Source of the DNA: UBA6168 sp964423205
GTDB lineage: Bacteria > Bacteroidota > Bacteroidia > Chitinophagales > Saprospiraceae
Assembly (NCBI GenBank): GCA_964423205.1
Contig: CAYRDX010000006.1
Span: forward strand, 42,100 to 106,099
Direction: 5' to 3'
DNA length: 64,000 nt
Below the pieces are notes generated by a model, which saw only the letters and a list, made by a program, of their open reading frames with translations, searched no databases and was not told the DNA's origin. The position numbers and the translations under genes were made by a program. This document shows, in pieces, positions 1 to 8,681 of the stretch; positions within the stretch are counted from its first letter, which is position 1; every line of letters begins with the position of its first letter.

Positions 1-1644
1 ACCGATCGGAGTTGAAAAGTCGAGACTGGAGGCAAATGCTACGGTCATGGCAAATGCCAAGGGGTCAGTATTGAAAATATGAGCCGCAGCAATACCCACC
101 GGATAGGCTATGGTAGCAGAGGCTGCATTGGAAATGAGTTGTGTGAGCACATTTGCCAAGAGATAAACACCCACAAGAGCACCTATTACACCTGTTGAAC
201 CAAAAAACTCGGTGAGGAAAAAGGCCATTTTGTCGGCAAGGCCTGAATTGGTCAATGCCTTACCCAAGCCGATGGAGAGCGCCAACACAATGACCAGGTC
301 GAAGTCCAAAGTGCGCTGAATTTCCTGAAAATGAGCCACACCAAGGGAGAAATATAGCAGTGCCAAAAGGATGCACAATGTGAAGAGATTCAGCAACTCC
401 AATGAGTTCAACAGGATGGCCACAAGAAAACTTATTCCGACCACCATAGATTTCCACCCACCAATTCGGCGCTCTGTTGGGATATTGGAGATGATGTAAA
501 AGTCAGTAGTTTCCTGTAGCCTGGCAAGGGCATTTTTATCAGCATGCACAACGAGAACATCCCCATGTCTTATGACCTCGTTGCCAATAGAGTTCAGGAT
601 GATTCCATCTTCCCGGTGAATAGCAACAACCGGCACACCGTAAATATTTCTAAAATTTGATTCTTTGATGCTTTTATTGGCAATTGAAGAATTATATGAC
701 ACCACGATTTCCACCAAATCCATGCTCTCCTCAGTATTATACTTCTTGAGGTGCGGCACTTTGACTCCGACATTGCTAGCAATCAGCTCTCCGATAATCT
801 CCGTGCTTCCTTTTAATATCAACCTGTCGCCACTTCTGAACACATATTTTGGATCGACAGGGCTGATTAACCTTTCATTGAAAACAGCCATCACAAAAAC
901 CCCATTCAACCAGGCCCCACCGGCTGCTTCCAAACTCGAACCATGTAGTGGGCTTTCTTTTTTAATCTCCACTTCAAAAATGAAAGGTTTGCTTTCCTCA
1001 ATCAGGGTCTGAAGTGTATCCCGGTTATCGGGTAAAAGGCGGGTGCCAAATAGCATCATGTAGGCAAATACAACCACCATCACCACGATACCTATTGGCG
1101 CAAAATCGAACAGTCTGAAAGGAGTGAGACCATCACTTTCCAAAAGTCCATTGACGATGAGGTTGGTGGAAGTGCCTATTATAGTAATCATACCGCCAAC
1201 AATGGCTGCATAGGACAGGGGTATGAGAATTTTGGAAGGTGCAATGTTGTTTTTTTTACCCCAATTGTAAACATAAGGTATCAACATGGCCACCAAGGGG
1301 GTATTGTTCATGAATGCCGAACTGGCGCCGGTTGTGAGCATCATTTGTGCGAGAAAGGCTTTGTAACTCTTTGCATATTTGAAAAGCCGGTCAAACAGGG
1401 ATGGGATAATTGTTGTTTGGTTGATAACGTTCCCAATAATAAGCAGAAGAACGATGGTAGCAATTTGAGAATTGGCAAATCCACTCATCATTTCTTCCGG
1501 GGTTAGAATTCCAAATGCCGTGAAAAGGGTAAGAGCGATGAAAAAGAGCATGGATGGCCGCCAAAGGTCCCTAACAAGACCTGCGACGAGCAATATGATT
1601 ACTCCCGCAACAAACCATTGTTGTATGGTTGGTGATAGTTCCAT
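1..1644 (-). CDS. SLC13-family (DASS) permease with RCK_C domains, partial
   Basis: This is an inner-membrane anion permease of the SLC13/divalent anion:Na+ symporter superfamily, of the bacterial subtype that carries cytoplasmic TrkA-C (RCK_C) domains. Reading leftward from the ATG at 1644, the first ~200 residues are hydrophobic segments that include the family signature GTSTNLIVNG and a substrate-loop stretch FMNNTPLVAML. After them come two RCK_C-like modules of about 70 residues each (roughly 1020-770 and 770-540), then hydrophobic segments again that run off the window edge. The C-terminal membrane half is incomplete here. Family members carry sulfate, phosphate or dicarboxylates; the sequence does not tell which. 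The spacer to the aminotransferase gene holds that gene's terminator, so the permease is probably transcribed separately. Confidence 0.88.
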   Translation of the reverse strand, partial: MELSPTIQQWFVAGVIILLVAGLVRDLWRPSMLFFIALTLFTAFGILTPEEMMSGFANSQIATIVLLLIIGNVINQTTIIPSLFDRLFKYAKSYKAFLAQMMLTTGASSAFMNNTPLVAMLIPYVYNWGKKNNIAPSKILIPLSYAAIVGGMITIIGTSTNLIVNGLLESDGLTPFRLFDFAPIGIVVMVVVFAYMMLFGTRLLPDNRDTLQTLIEESKPFIFEVEIKKESPLHGSSLEAAGGAWLNGVFVMAVFNERLISPVDPKYVFRSGDRLILKGSTEIIGELIASNVGVKVPHLKKYNTEESMDLVEIVVSYNSSIANKSIKESNFRNIYGVPVVAIHREDGIILNSIGNEVIRHGDVLVVHADKNALARLQETTDFYIISNIPTERRIGGWKSMVVGISFLVAILLNSLELLNLFTLCILLALLYFSLGVAHFQEIQRTLDFDLVIVLALSIGLGKALTNSGLADKMAFFLTEFFGSTGVIGALVGVYLLANVLTQLISNAASATIAYPVGIAAAHIFNTDPLAFAMTVAFASSLDFSTPIG

Positions 1645-1683
1645 GCAGTTTTTTTACAAAGAAAATAATTTCCGGAAAAATTA

Positions 1684-1717
1684 AGCGAGGGCCTGACTTT
1701 GGAGTCAGACCCTCGCT
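1684..1717 (-). terminator. Rho-independent terminator of the aminotransferase gene
   Basis: Two 15-base arms (1684-1698 and 1703-1717, AGCGAGGGCCTGACT on the left) pair with one mismatch around a four-base loop. Read leftward the hairpin is followed by TTAATTTTT. It begins 27 bases after the stop codon of the leftward aminotransferase gene. Confidence 0.85.
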
Positions 1718-1743
1718 CAACCTCTTTAACCTTTTCAACTTCC

Positions 1744-2877
1744 TCAACCAAACACATTCATCATCGCCTTTTGCAGAGTTTGCATTTCTTTAATCTTACC
1801 AGTACTAACACGGCACCAGGTATTCAATGGTGGGAAAGGTCTGCCAACACGGATTCCCTGGGCTTCGAAGTCTGCCTGTACTTTATTGATGTTGCGACCG
1901 GTATCGAAAAAGACAAAGTTGGCGTGACTTTGCACATAGGGAAGCTTTAAGGTATTCAGCGTGCTGTACATCATTTCCCTTGCCTGTGCATTCATCTTCA
2001 GGCTGTAAATTCTGAAATCCTCTTCTGCCAATGCAGTATTGCCGGCATGAATGGCCAGCATGTTGGGCCTGTCAACCTGAAACTTTGCAATATGATTGAT
2101 GATGTCGGGACGAGCAATGAGGTATCCCAGGCGAATGCCAGCTAAGCCATATACTTTTGAGAAAGTCCTGGATACGATGACGTTTTGACCTTCTTTGACG
2201 AGTTTCACCATGGAGGGGTAATTCGGTTCAGTGATGTAGTCATAATAAGCTTCATCGCTGAACAAGATGGTTCTTTTGGCAATACTGCGACAGAAGTCTT
2301 CCAGTTTGGCAGCGGAAACAATGGTGCCTGTGGGGTTATTCGGGTTACAGAGAAAAACCAGTTTGGTGTCGTGGATAACCATGCGTTCCATCATATCCAG
2401 GTCGCAGACTAATTTGCTATCCACCGGAGCCGTATTCACTTTTGCTCCAAGGTAATTGGCGTAATAAAGCATGGCCTCAAAAGTCGGATCTGCAGCTACC
2501 ACCTCGCCACCTTTTTGAAGATAGGCAATCGCCGTAATTTTCAAACCTTCCGTTGAGCCCACGGTTACCAGAACATGTTCGGGGCTAACACCTTCTTTTT
2601 CCGCGATTTTTTTCGTGATGCCATCGCGCTCAGCAAACGGATAGCGGCATACCTCGTCGAAAGCAGCGCTCATAGCTGCTCTCACTTTGCCGGAAGGGCC
2701 GTAGGGATTTTCGTTGGAGCTCAATTTGATGGTGATGCCCGGGGGCAGGTGTTCCAGTTTTTCCAGACAAGAGCTGAATGAAGGTATTTCGGCGAAACTT
2801 TTAGTTCCCAGGAAAGGGACAGAACCTGCCACGATTCCGGCAGTCCTGAGCCATTGGCGGCGATTAAGTTGTTGCAT
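1744..2877 (-). CDS. Tat-exported class I/II aminotransferase (HisC-like)
   Basis: A pyridoxal-phosphate aminotransferase of fold type I that most resembles histidinol-phosphate aminotransferases. Visible signatures are NENPYG (55-60), NPNNPTG (178-184), an Asp in FSDEAYYDY (~208) and SRTFSKVYGLAGIRLGY, in which Lys241 should carry PLP. The 377-residue length matches the family plus an N-terminal extension. The extension is the odd part: residues 6-30 (RRQWLRTAGIVAG) form a twin-arginine signal, so the enzyme should be exported folded to the periplasm with its cofactor. That argues against a housekeeping role in histidine synthesis; no his genes are nearby. The substrate is unknown. The gene has its own terminator downstream. 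Confidence 0.9.
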   Translation of the reverse strand: MQQLNRRQWLRTAGIVAGSVPFLGTKSFAEIPSFSSCLEKLEHLPPGITIKLSSNENPYGPSGKVRAAMSAAFDEVCRYPFAERDGITKKIAEKEGVSPEHVLVTVGSTEGLKITAIAYLQKGGEVVAADPTFEAMLYYANYLGAKVNTAPVDSKLVCDLDMMERMVIHDTKLVFLCNPNNPTGTIVSAAKLEDFCRSIAKRTILFSDEAYYDYITEPNYPSMVKLVKEGQNVIVSRTFSKVYGLAGIRLGYLIARPDIINHIAKFQVDRPNMLAIHAGNTALAEEDFRIYSLKMNAQAREMMYSTLNTLKLPYVQSHANFVFFDTGRNINKVQADFEAQGIRVGRPFPPLNTWCRVSTGKIKEMQTLQKAMMNVFG

Positions 2878-2959
2878 GATAAAACCGTTTAGGCGGGTAA
2901 TTTAGAAAAAAAACGCTTTTCGTTCAAAAATCATTCTTACATACTGAGGCAGGATTCAT

Positions 2960-3014
2960 AAAAGCAAAGTGCCTTATCAGGAGTAAATAAATTTGATGAA
3001 GGCACTTCGCTTTT
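2960..3014 (-). terminator. Long hairpin, probable terminator
   Basis: The arms 2960-2979 and 2994-3014 pair over about 20 bases with one mismatch and one bulge (core AAGTGCCTT / AAGGCACTT), and both ends finish in TTTT. It lies between the NTF2-like gene and the start of the aminotransferase gene and could stop transcription in either direction. Confidence 0.65.
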
Positions 3015-3040
3015 ATTAAACAGGAAGTCGTCATGTATTG

Positions 3041-3074
3041 AAAAGGGCTTAATTCCAATAGGCTTGGCCCTTTT
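3041..3074 (-). terminator. Short hairpin just after the NTF2-like gene
   Basis: AAAAGGGC (3041-3048) pairs with GCCCTTTT (3067-3074), five bases beyond the stop codon of the leftward lipoprotein gene. Read leftward it ends in TTTT. With the hairpin at 2960-3014 it may form a tandem terminator. Confidence 0.5.
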
Positions 3075-3079
3075 CCGTG

Positions 3080-3622
3080 TTATTTTGTCATGGCTGCATT
3101 TATAGACGCTCTATCCAAATACTGAATTACGCGGTCGATTTTGTCATTTGCGTCAAAATGCTGGGCGGTATGAATCCATTGTGTCATCGTCTTACCAGTG
3201 GAATATTTTGCTGTTACCTGGTACCATCCCAATAACCATACTCCAGGAGCCTCTACGCTTTGTGGTTGGTTGATTTTTACTGGGAGCCAAAGGTCATTTG
3301 CAAAAGATATTTCCGTGATCACATCAGCCATGCGTTTTGTCCAATAATCCTGAATAGCAGGCTTTCCAACCAGGCTGTCGCCGTTGTTCCAAACGTACAC
3401 CGCATTATCAGAAAAGTTGTTCATCCAGGTAGCGATATCTTTACTTGCAAGACTGGCCAAGCCATTTTTTCCTACCTCAATATATTTCGCATCTGCGAAT
3501 TCTGCAGGAGCAGGGGTGGACGCTTCTTCTGCCGCTGCATCTGTTGACTGTTCTGGTGCCGAAGAATTGTTACATGCATAAAGTGAAATTGCCAATATGG
3601 CAAAGACAAAAAGATGTTTCAT
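3080..3622 (-). CDS. NTF2/SnoaL-like lipoprotein
   Basis: A 180-residue predicted lipoprotein. The N terminus is a signal peptide ending in the lipobox LYAC, with Cys17 as the lipid-modified residue. A low-complexity Ala/Pro/Glu linker follows (about 20-42), then a ~135-residue domain with the pattern of the NTF2-like (SnoaL/DUF4440) fold: an early helix, the phrase NFSDNAVYVWNNGDSLVGKPAI, an aromatic strand VWLLGWYQVTAKY and a last strand before DRVIQYLDRASI. The fold is used by isomerases and small-ligand binding proteins, so no reaction can be assigned. It probably sits on the periplasmic face of a membrane. It is a single gene with hairpins on its 3' side. Confidence 0.75.
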   Translation of the reverse strand: MKHLFVFAILAISLYACNNSSAPEQSTDAAAEEASTPAPAEFADAKYIEVGKNGLASLASKDIATWMNNFSDNAVYVWNNGDSLVGKPAIQDYWTKRMADVITEISFANDLWLPVKINQPQSVEAPGVWLLGWYQVTAKYSTGKTMTQWIHTAQHFDANDKIDRVIQYLDRASINAAMTK

Positions 3623-3855
3623 TTGATGAAATTTAGAATTAAGAAATGTGAGAGGTGCTAATAATTGATTGTATCTGGTGGGAGACGACTTTCTGTCGCA
3701 TCAAAAGTAGTAAGAATAATTCTCCCATTGCACAATAAAGCCAACATCTGTTACGCAAATGCGGCTTATCACCATATTTAAGTAGGAAGAAAGGCTTGAA
3801 TTTTAAACTCCTTTCAGTGTGCTGTGTGATAGTTGACAACAGTTGTTTCAGCGAT

Positions 3856-4905
3856 TTATTTTGATTTATCAACTTCCTTAATAAAAGCTAACACACCATT
3901 CATCCAGATTTCCTGGTCGTCCCACATGGCGAGGTGGCTCCCATTGGGGCAAAGCAGGAACTTCCCGTTTTTCACCTGGGTGCTCATCCATTCTATATGT
4001 TTGGGGTCCATTGTGTCGTGTGTAGCGCCAACACAAAGCGTAGGAACAGTAATTTCTGAAAGTCTGTTGGAGACATCCCATTTTTCCAGTTTTCCGGAAA
4101 TGCCAAATTCACTTGGACCTTGCATGCTCACATATACTTCGCTGTTCAGTTTGCTGAAAGAGCGGTTCACGGGCTCTGGCCATTCTTCGAGTGGTAGCCT
4201 CAAAAGGTGTTTGGTGTAAAAATTTGGATAGAGCAGCTCCATGTATCTGGGGTTATCAAAATCACCCTTTGCCTCTATTTCCTTTATTTCCTTCAAAACG
4301 GCAGGGTCCATCTGGAGCCCGAGCACTTCTTCGGCATATTTGTCGTACAATGGTGCGCTGGACATCATGTTGGTGATGATGAGCCCTTTCATATTTTCCT
4401 GGTACTTGAGTGCGTATTCCATACCGAGTATGCCACCCCAGGAACTGCCAATGACGTAAAAGTTATCCTTATTTAGTCCGAGTGCCTGCCGTACCTGTTC
4501 CACTTCTTCCACAAAGCGGGAAGTTTCCCAAAGAACATCGCCTTTACCTTCCGGCCGGTCGGAATTTCCGGAACCCAATTGGTCGTAGTAGATAAACTCA
4601 ATTCCTTCACGCGGGAAAAAGCTTTCCACACTTTCGAAGTACTCGTGTGTAGCACCCGGGCCGCCATGTAAGAGAAGCACCTTTATTCTTGGATTGTTGC
4701 CGATGCGTTTCGTCCATACCCTGAAATCACCAGCAGGTGTGCTGATGGGTATCATTTTTACCCCTCCTGTTTGCATACCTTCCTCATGCGGTGCGAAATA
4801 ATCTTGCAGGGAAATGGTTTCCTCAGTATCGGGCGGTGAAGGAGGAGAATAACAGGAGAAAAATCCGATGGATAGGGTGCATAAAAGAGCGATGTTCATT
4901 TTCAT
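3856..4905 (-). CDS. Proline iminopeptidase-like S33 hydrolase, lipoprotein
   Basis: An alpha/beta hydrolase of peptidase family S33. The oxyanion motif HGGPGATHEYF, the YYDQLGSGNSD segment and the nucleophile elbow GSSWGG are those of proline iminopeptidases; the acid is probably in THDTMDP and the base in NGSHLAMW. Unlike cytoplasmic Pip enzymes it carries a signal peptide ending at a lipobox Cys (FFSCY), so it should be membrane-anchored outside the cytoplasm and could trim N-terminal proline from imported peptides. At 349 residues it is slightly longer than typical because of the signal and linker. The ATG at 4905 is the only reasonable start. A repeat element begins 27 bases upstream. 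Confidence 0.85.
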   Translation of the reverse strand: MKMNIALLCTLSIGFFSCYSPPSPPDTEETISLQDYFAPHEEGMQTGGVKMIPISTPAGDFRVWTKRIGNNPRIKVLLLHGGPGATHEYFESVESFFPREGIEFIYYDQLGSGNSDRPEGKGDVLWETSRFVEEVEQVRQALGLNKDNFYVIGSSWGGILGMEYALKYQENMKGLIITNMMSSAPLYDKYAEEVLGLQMDPAVLKEIKEIEAKGDFDNPRYMELLYPNFYTKHLLRLPLEEWPEPVNRSFSKLNSEVYVSMQGPSEFGISGKLEKWDVSNRLSEITVPTLCVGATHDTMDPKHIEWMSTQVKNGKFLLCPNGSHLAMWDDQEIWMNGVLAFIKEVDKSK

Positions 4906-4931
4906 TAGTAAAACTTTTTGTGAGAGGAAAA

Positions 4932-5138
4932 TAAGTAATGAGTCAAAAATAAAGATGCCAAATTGTTTTCTTAACCACTTGAAAATCAGTTGGCTCTTGG
5001 CTGCTTGCCCCTTCGGGGTTGGCAGTTGGTTGCTGGGGCTTGGTTATTTTCCCCCCGAGCACTCGGGGTCCTTTTTCCTTTTTCCTTTTGCCTTTTGCCT
5101 TTTTACTTTTTACTTTTTACTTTTTACTTGTTCCTAAG
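4932..5138 (+). repeat. Dispersed repeat element, copy A
   Basis: The first of four copies of one element (others at 16949, 33513 and 63941). Its body (4936-5134) opens with the shared leader TAATGAGTCAAAAATAAAG, runs through TTGGC-rich heptamers, a CCCC-TTCG-GGGG hairpin word, the palindrome at 5053-5068, then (CCTTTTG)n and (CTTTTTA)n, and ends CTTGTTCC. TAAG stands directly on both sides (4932-4935 and 5135-5138), like a target-site duplication. It lies between two divergent genes. Confidence 0.8.
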
Positions 5139-5401
5139 CGATTGATACCAACTTGTGTAATTTAGTGGGTTAATGAAAAAAAAGAGTCCACATCTTGTCA
5201 CCAAATTTAGTGTAAAAGGCCATATAGGCCAAACACAAGGGCTTTGATTGTGCTCAATAGCTAACCAGGATTTTGGGAATCTAAACTGTGAAGTCATTTT
5301 GTAATCAATACTTAATGAATCCTCAAAAGTAAAATTTTGTCGAACGGCAATCTAAAAGACACTGTAAGTTCAGTTAGCAGCTCGTGGCATTATCAAATTT
5401 C

Positions 5402-5409
5402 TATCTTTG
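5402..5409 (+). promoter_or_regulatory. Candidate -7 box of the amidohydrolase gene
   Basis: TATCTTTG matches the Bacteroidota primary-sigma -7 consensus TAnnTTTG, 26 bases before the ATG at 5436. No good -33 TTTG is seen at the usual spacing. The rest of 5139-5435 is AT-rich and shows nothing else I can name. Confidence 0.4.
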
Positions 5410-5435
5410 CTCATGTCACCAAAAATAATCCTGGT

Positions 5436-8400
5436 ATGAAGAAAACTTTTTCTCTTTCCCTATTCTTTTCTCTTTTCATAATTATCTCCCTAAAAGCACA
5501 GGAGACTTTCCCCCGAAATGGCGTTGCTGACCACAGGGATGGGCTCTATGCATTTACCAATGCCACCATATACAAGACCTGGAATGAAAAAATCGAAAAA
5601 GCTACACTGGTCATCCGGAAAGGCCGTGTTGAGGCGGTTGGCACTGGTATAGCAGTTCCAAAAGGAGCAGTGGTAATCGATTTAGCAGGGAAAACCATTT
5701 ATCCATCCTTTATTGACGTGTACAGCGATTACGGAATGCCACAAGAAAGGCAGGCCCAAGGTGGTGGTGCAGGTTTTGGCGGCTTTTTTGGTCAACAACA
5801 CCTGAGCGACAAACCAGGAGCTTATGCCTGGAATGAAGCATTGAAGCCGGAATTTCAGGCTGTCGACGTGTTCAGTGTGAACGACAAAACAGCAGCGGAA
5901 TATCGCAAACTCGGATTTGGTTCTGTGCTGACGCACAAGATGGACGGTATTTCACGCGGAAGTTCTGCCTTAGTGAATCTGAACATCGGCAAAGAACACG
6001 AAGTTATCATTAAGGAGCGCGTGGCTCATCACATGTCGTTCCGCAAGGGAACTTCTTCTCAGAGTTACCCCACTTCTTTGATGGGAGCCATCGCTTTATT
6101 AAGGCAAACCTATCTCGATGCCGATTGGTACAAAACAGTTGGCAGGCAGCAGGAAGTGAATTTATCCTTGGAAGCCTGGAATAAAAGCATGGACCTGAAA
6201 CAGGTTTTTGAGGTGAGTGATAAGTTGGAAGCACTTCGGGCTGCGAAAATTGCTAAAGAATTCAACCAGGTGTACATCATTAAAGGAACGGGTGATGAAT
6301 ACCAGCGCTTATCAGAACTAAAAGCCACAGGTAGCCCGCTGATATTGCCTTTGGAGTTTCCGGAAGCTTATGATGTGGAAGATCCATTTGATGCCTTGAA
6401 TATCCAGTTAGCCGATATGAAACATTGGGAGTTAGCTCCCACCAATCCGGGAAGAGTGGCTGGGGCCGGAATTCCATTTGCACTGACGACAAATGGAATG
6501 CGCCGCAAAGATGACTTCATGGCCAACGTTCGCAAGGTAATACAGGCAGGTTTGTCAGAAGCTGATGCTTTGAAATCTCTTACCTGGACTCCTGCGGTCC
6601 TGTGTAATGCTACTGACCAGTTGGGTACTTTGGACAAAGGGAAATTAGCCAACTTCATCATCACCAATGGCAATGTTTTCGATGAAAAAACCAAAATATA
6701 TCATAACTGGATAAAAGGCATGCCCTATATCCTAAAGGACCTGGATGTGCCGGACATCGCGGGCAACTATGACCTGATTATCGGTGACGAAACCTTTAAG
6801 ATGTCCGTTAAGGAAGAGAATGAAGCCTTCCAGATAACCGTCCGTTCATCTATTGATACAGCTGATGTAAAAGTCAATTCCAAAGTCAGTAACAACAGGG
6901 TTACCATGTCCTTTAAGCCTACAAGTGGAAATGACCTTGTCAGGCTTTCCGGTACGGCTTCAAAAGAAAAATGGCTTGGAACAGGGCAGGATGGCAGCGG
7001 TTCGTGGTTGAAATGGACAGCCAACCGATCAGCAAATGCGGAAAGTCAAACCCCTCAAAGACGTAATGGGCAGCGTGAAACTCCAAAAGAAGATTCAAAA
7101 CTGGGTGATGTGACTTATCCTTTCCTGCCTTTTGGCTGGACTGAAAAACCCAAAGCAGGAACTTACCTGTTGAAGAATGCCACAGTCTGGACCAATGAAA
7201 AAGAAGGAATCCTCCATAATGCCGACGTGCTGATTCAGAATGGGAAAATTGCCAATGTTGGTAAAAACCTGAGTGCAACCGGAGCCACAGTTGTTGACGC
7301 AACTGGTAAACATGTGACCCCCGGGGTCATTGACGAACATACCCACATTGCCGCCAGCCGCGGTATTAACGAAGGTGCTCAGGCCAGCAGCGCAGAAGTC
7401 AGGATTGGTGATATTGTCAACTGCGACGACATCAACATTTACCGTCAGCTGTCAGGTGGTGTCACCATGGCGCAGATTCTTCATGGCTCAGCCAATCCAA
7501 TTGGTGGGCAAAGTGCGATTATAAAATTGCGCTGGGGTTTTGCACCCGAGGATATGAAATTCGATGCTGCAAAACCATTTATCAAATTCGCACTCGGTGA
7601 AAACGTCAAGCAGTCGAACCGGCCGACAGGGGGCGACCGCTTCCCGCAAACCAGAATGGGTGTAGAGCAGGTATTTGAAGACCATTTTACTGAAGCTCGC
7701 CGCTATGGTGAATTGAAGAAATCCGGTAAGCCATACCGCAAGGATATTGAACTTGAGACTTTGCTGGAGATTATAGAAAGTAAGCGTTTTATTACCTGCC
7801 ACAGCTACGTACAAAGCGAAATCAGCATGCTCATGGGTGTAGCTGAACGTTTTGGATTCAAAGTCAATACGTTTACCCACATACTTGAAGGATATAAGGT
7901 CGCTGACCGCATGGCCAAACACGGTGCCGGAGGAAGCGCCTTTGCCGATTGGTGGGCTTATAAGTACGAAGTGTATTCAGCCATTCCCCACAATGGAGCC
8001 ATTATGCACGAACAGGGAGTTACGGTGGCTTTCAACTCTGATGACGCTGAGATGGCACGTCGCCTGAATCAGGAAGCTGCGAAAGCCGTGCGCTTCGGTG
8101 GAGTCAGTGAAGAGGATGCGCTGAAGTTCGTCACCCTGAATCCCGCCAAATTATTGCAGGTTGACCACCGAACCGGTAGTTTGAAAACCGGCAAAGATGC
8201 CGACGTGGTCATCTGGAGCGATAATCCATTATCTGTTTATGCAGTGGCTGAAATGACTTTTGTGGATGGTATCAAATTCTTCGACCGTGCAGAAGACGCC
8301 AAAATGCGTGAGTCAGTAAATTCAGAGCGCAACCGCTTAATACAAAAAATGCTCGCTGTAAAACGCGAAGGCGGTGCAACCCAGCGTCCGGCATTACGTG

Positions 8401-8447
8401 TTCCGCGTGACTACCACTGCGACACAGATGATGACGAGGGGCATTGA
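5436..8447 (+). CDS. Double-domain exported amidohydrolase
   Basis: A 1003-residue exported protein made of two amidohydrolase-superfamily halves. I place the start at the ATG at 5436, which begins a clean signal peptide ending at KAQ; the frame is open further upstream only from a TTG. The second half (about residues 570-985) has the metal-site motif HTH (His635/His637), later histidines in CHSYVQSE, FTHILEG and IPHNGAIMHEQ, and the acid FNSDDAEM, so it should be a metal-dependent hydrolase of imidazolonepropionase/prolidase type. In the first half the equivalent of HxH reads Tyr96-Ser-Asp98, so that copy has probably lost its metals, although its C-terminal end still ends in a typical amidohydrolase metal-domain tail. 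The substrate is unknown. Confidence 0.88.
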   Translation: MKKTFSLSLFFSLFIIISLKAQETFPRNGVADHRDGLYAFTNATIYKTWNEKIEKATLVIRKGRVEAVGTGIAVPKGAVVIDLAGKTIYPSFIDVYSDYGMPQERQAQGGGAGFGGFFGQQHLSDKPGAYAWNEALKPEFQAVDVFSVNDKTAAEYRKLGFGSVLTHKMDGISRGSSALVNLNIGKEHEVIIKERVAHHMSFRKGTSSQSYPTSLMGAIALLRQTYLDADWYKTVGRQQEVNLSLEAWNKSMDLKQVFEVSDKLEALRAAKIAKEFNQVYIIKGTGDEYQRLSELKATGSPLILPLEFPEAYDVEDPFDALNIQLADMKHWELAPTNPGRVAGAGIPFALTTNGMRRKDDFMANVRKVIQAGLSEADALKSLTWTPAVLCNATDQLGTLDKGKLANFIITNGNVFDEKTKIYHNWIKGMPYILKDLDVPDIAGNYDLIIGDETFKMSVKEENEAFQITVRSSIDTADVKVNSKVSNNRVTMSFKPTSGNDLVRLSGTASKEKWLGTGQDGSGSWLKWTANRSANAESQTPQRRNGQRETPKEDSKLGDVTYPFLPFGWTEKPKAGTYLLKNATVWTNEKEGILHNADVLIQNGKIANVGKNLSATGATVVDATGKHVTPGVIDEHTHIAASRGINEGAQASSAEVRIGDIVNCDDINIYRQLSGGVTMAQILHGSANPIGGQSAIIKLRWGFAPEDMKFDAAKPFIKFALGENVKQSNRPTGGDRFPQTRMGVEQVFEDHFTEARRYGELKKSGKPYRKDIELETLLEIIESKRFITCHSYVQSEISMLMGVAERFGFKVNTFTHILEGYKVADRMAKHGAGGSAFADWWAYKYEVYSAIPHNGAIMHEQGVTVAFNSDDAEMARRLNQEAAKAVRFGGVSEEDALKFVTLNPAKLLQVDHRTGSLKTGKDADVVIWSDNPLSVYAVAEMTFVDGIKFFDRAEDAKMRESVNSERNRLIQKMLAVKREGGATQRPALRVPRDYHCDTDDDEGH

Positions 8448-8545
8448 TGAATAAATTCCTGATTAGAGAGGACAACTGTTCGAAAAGTTGTCAATTACAC
8501 TTACCTGTGCGGGTTAAAACCCAGTCTCGGGAATTGTACTTTGTT

Positions 8546-8679
8546 CCTCCGCATGAATGCGGAGGTTAGTGAGCCAGGCTGCTTAACTCAAGGGCTTAGG
8601 ATAGTATTCAGCCCATGGTTTAGTAACCCCTGGATTCATCCAGGGGGATGCCGACCGCTACCCAAGGGCTTTTAAGCCC
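8546..8679. repeat. Cluster of palindromes between convergent genes
   Basis: Three tight inverted repeats stand in one spacer: CCTCCGCATGAATGCGGAGG (8546-8565), CCCCTGGATTCATCCAGGGG (8627-8646) and GGGCTTTTAAGCCC (8666-8679). A looser GGGCT...AGCCC pair lies at about 8592-8613. None is followed by a clear T run except weakly, so they look more like REP-type palindromes than simple terminators. They fill the space between the rightward amidohydrolase and the leftward membrane protein gene. Confidence 0.6.
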
Positions 8680-8681
8680 AG

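Noticed and set aside
3639..3872. A 77-codon leftward frame after the S33 peptidase
   Set aside because: It overlaps the 3' end of the peptidase in another frame and has no recognisable features; treated as chance.
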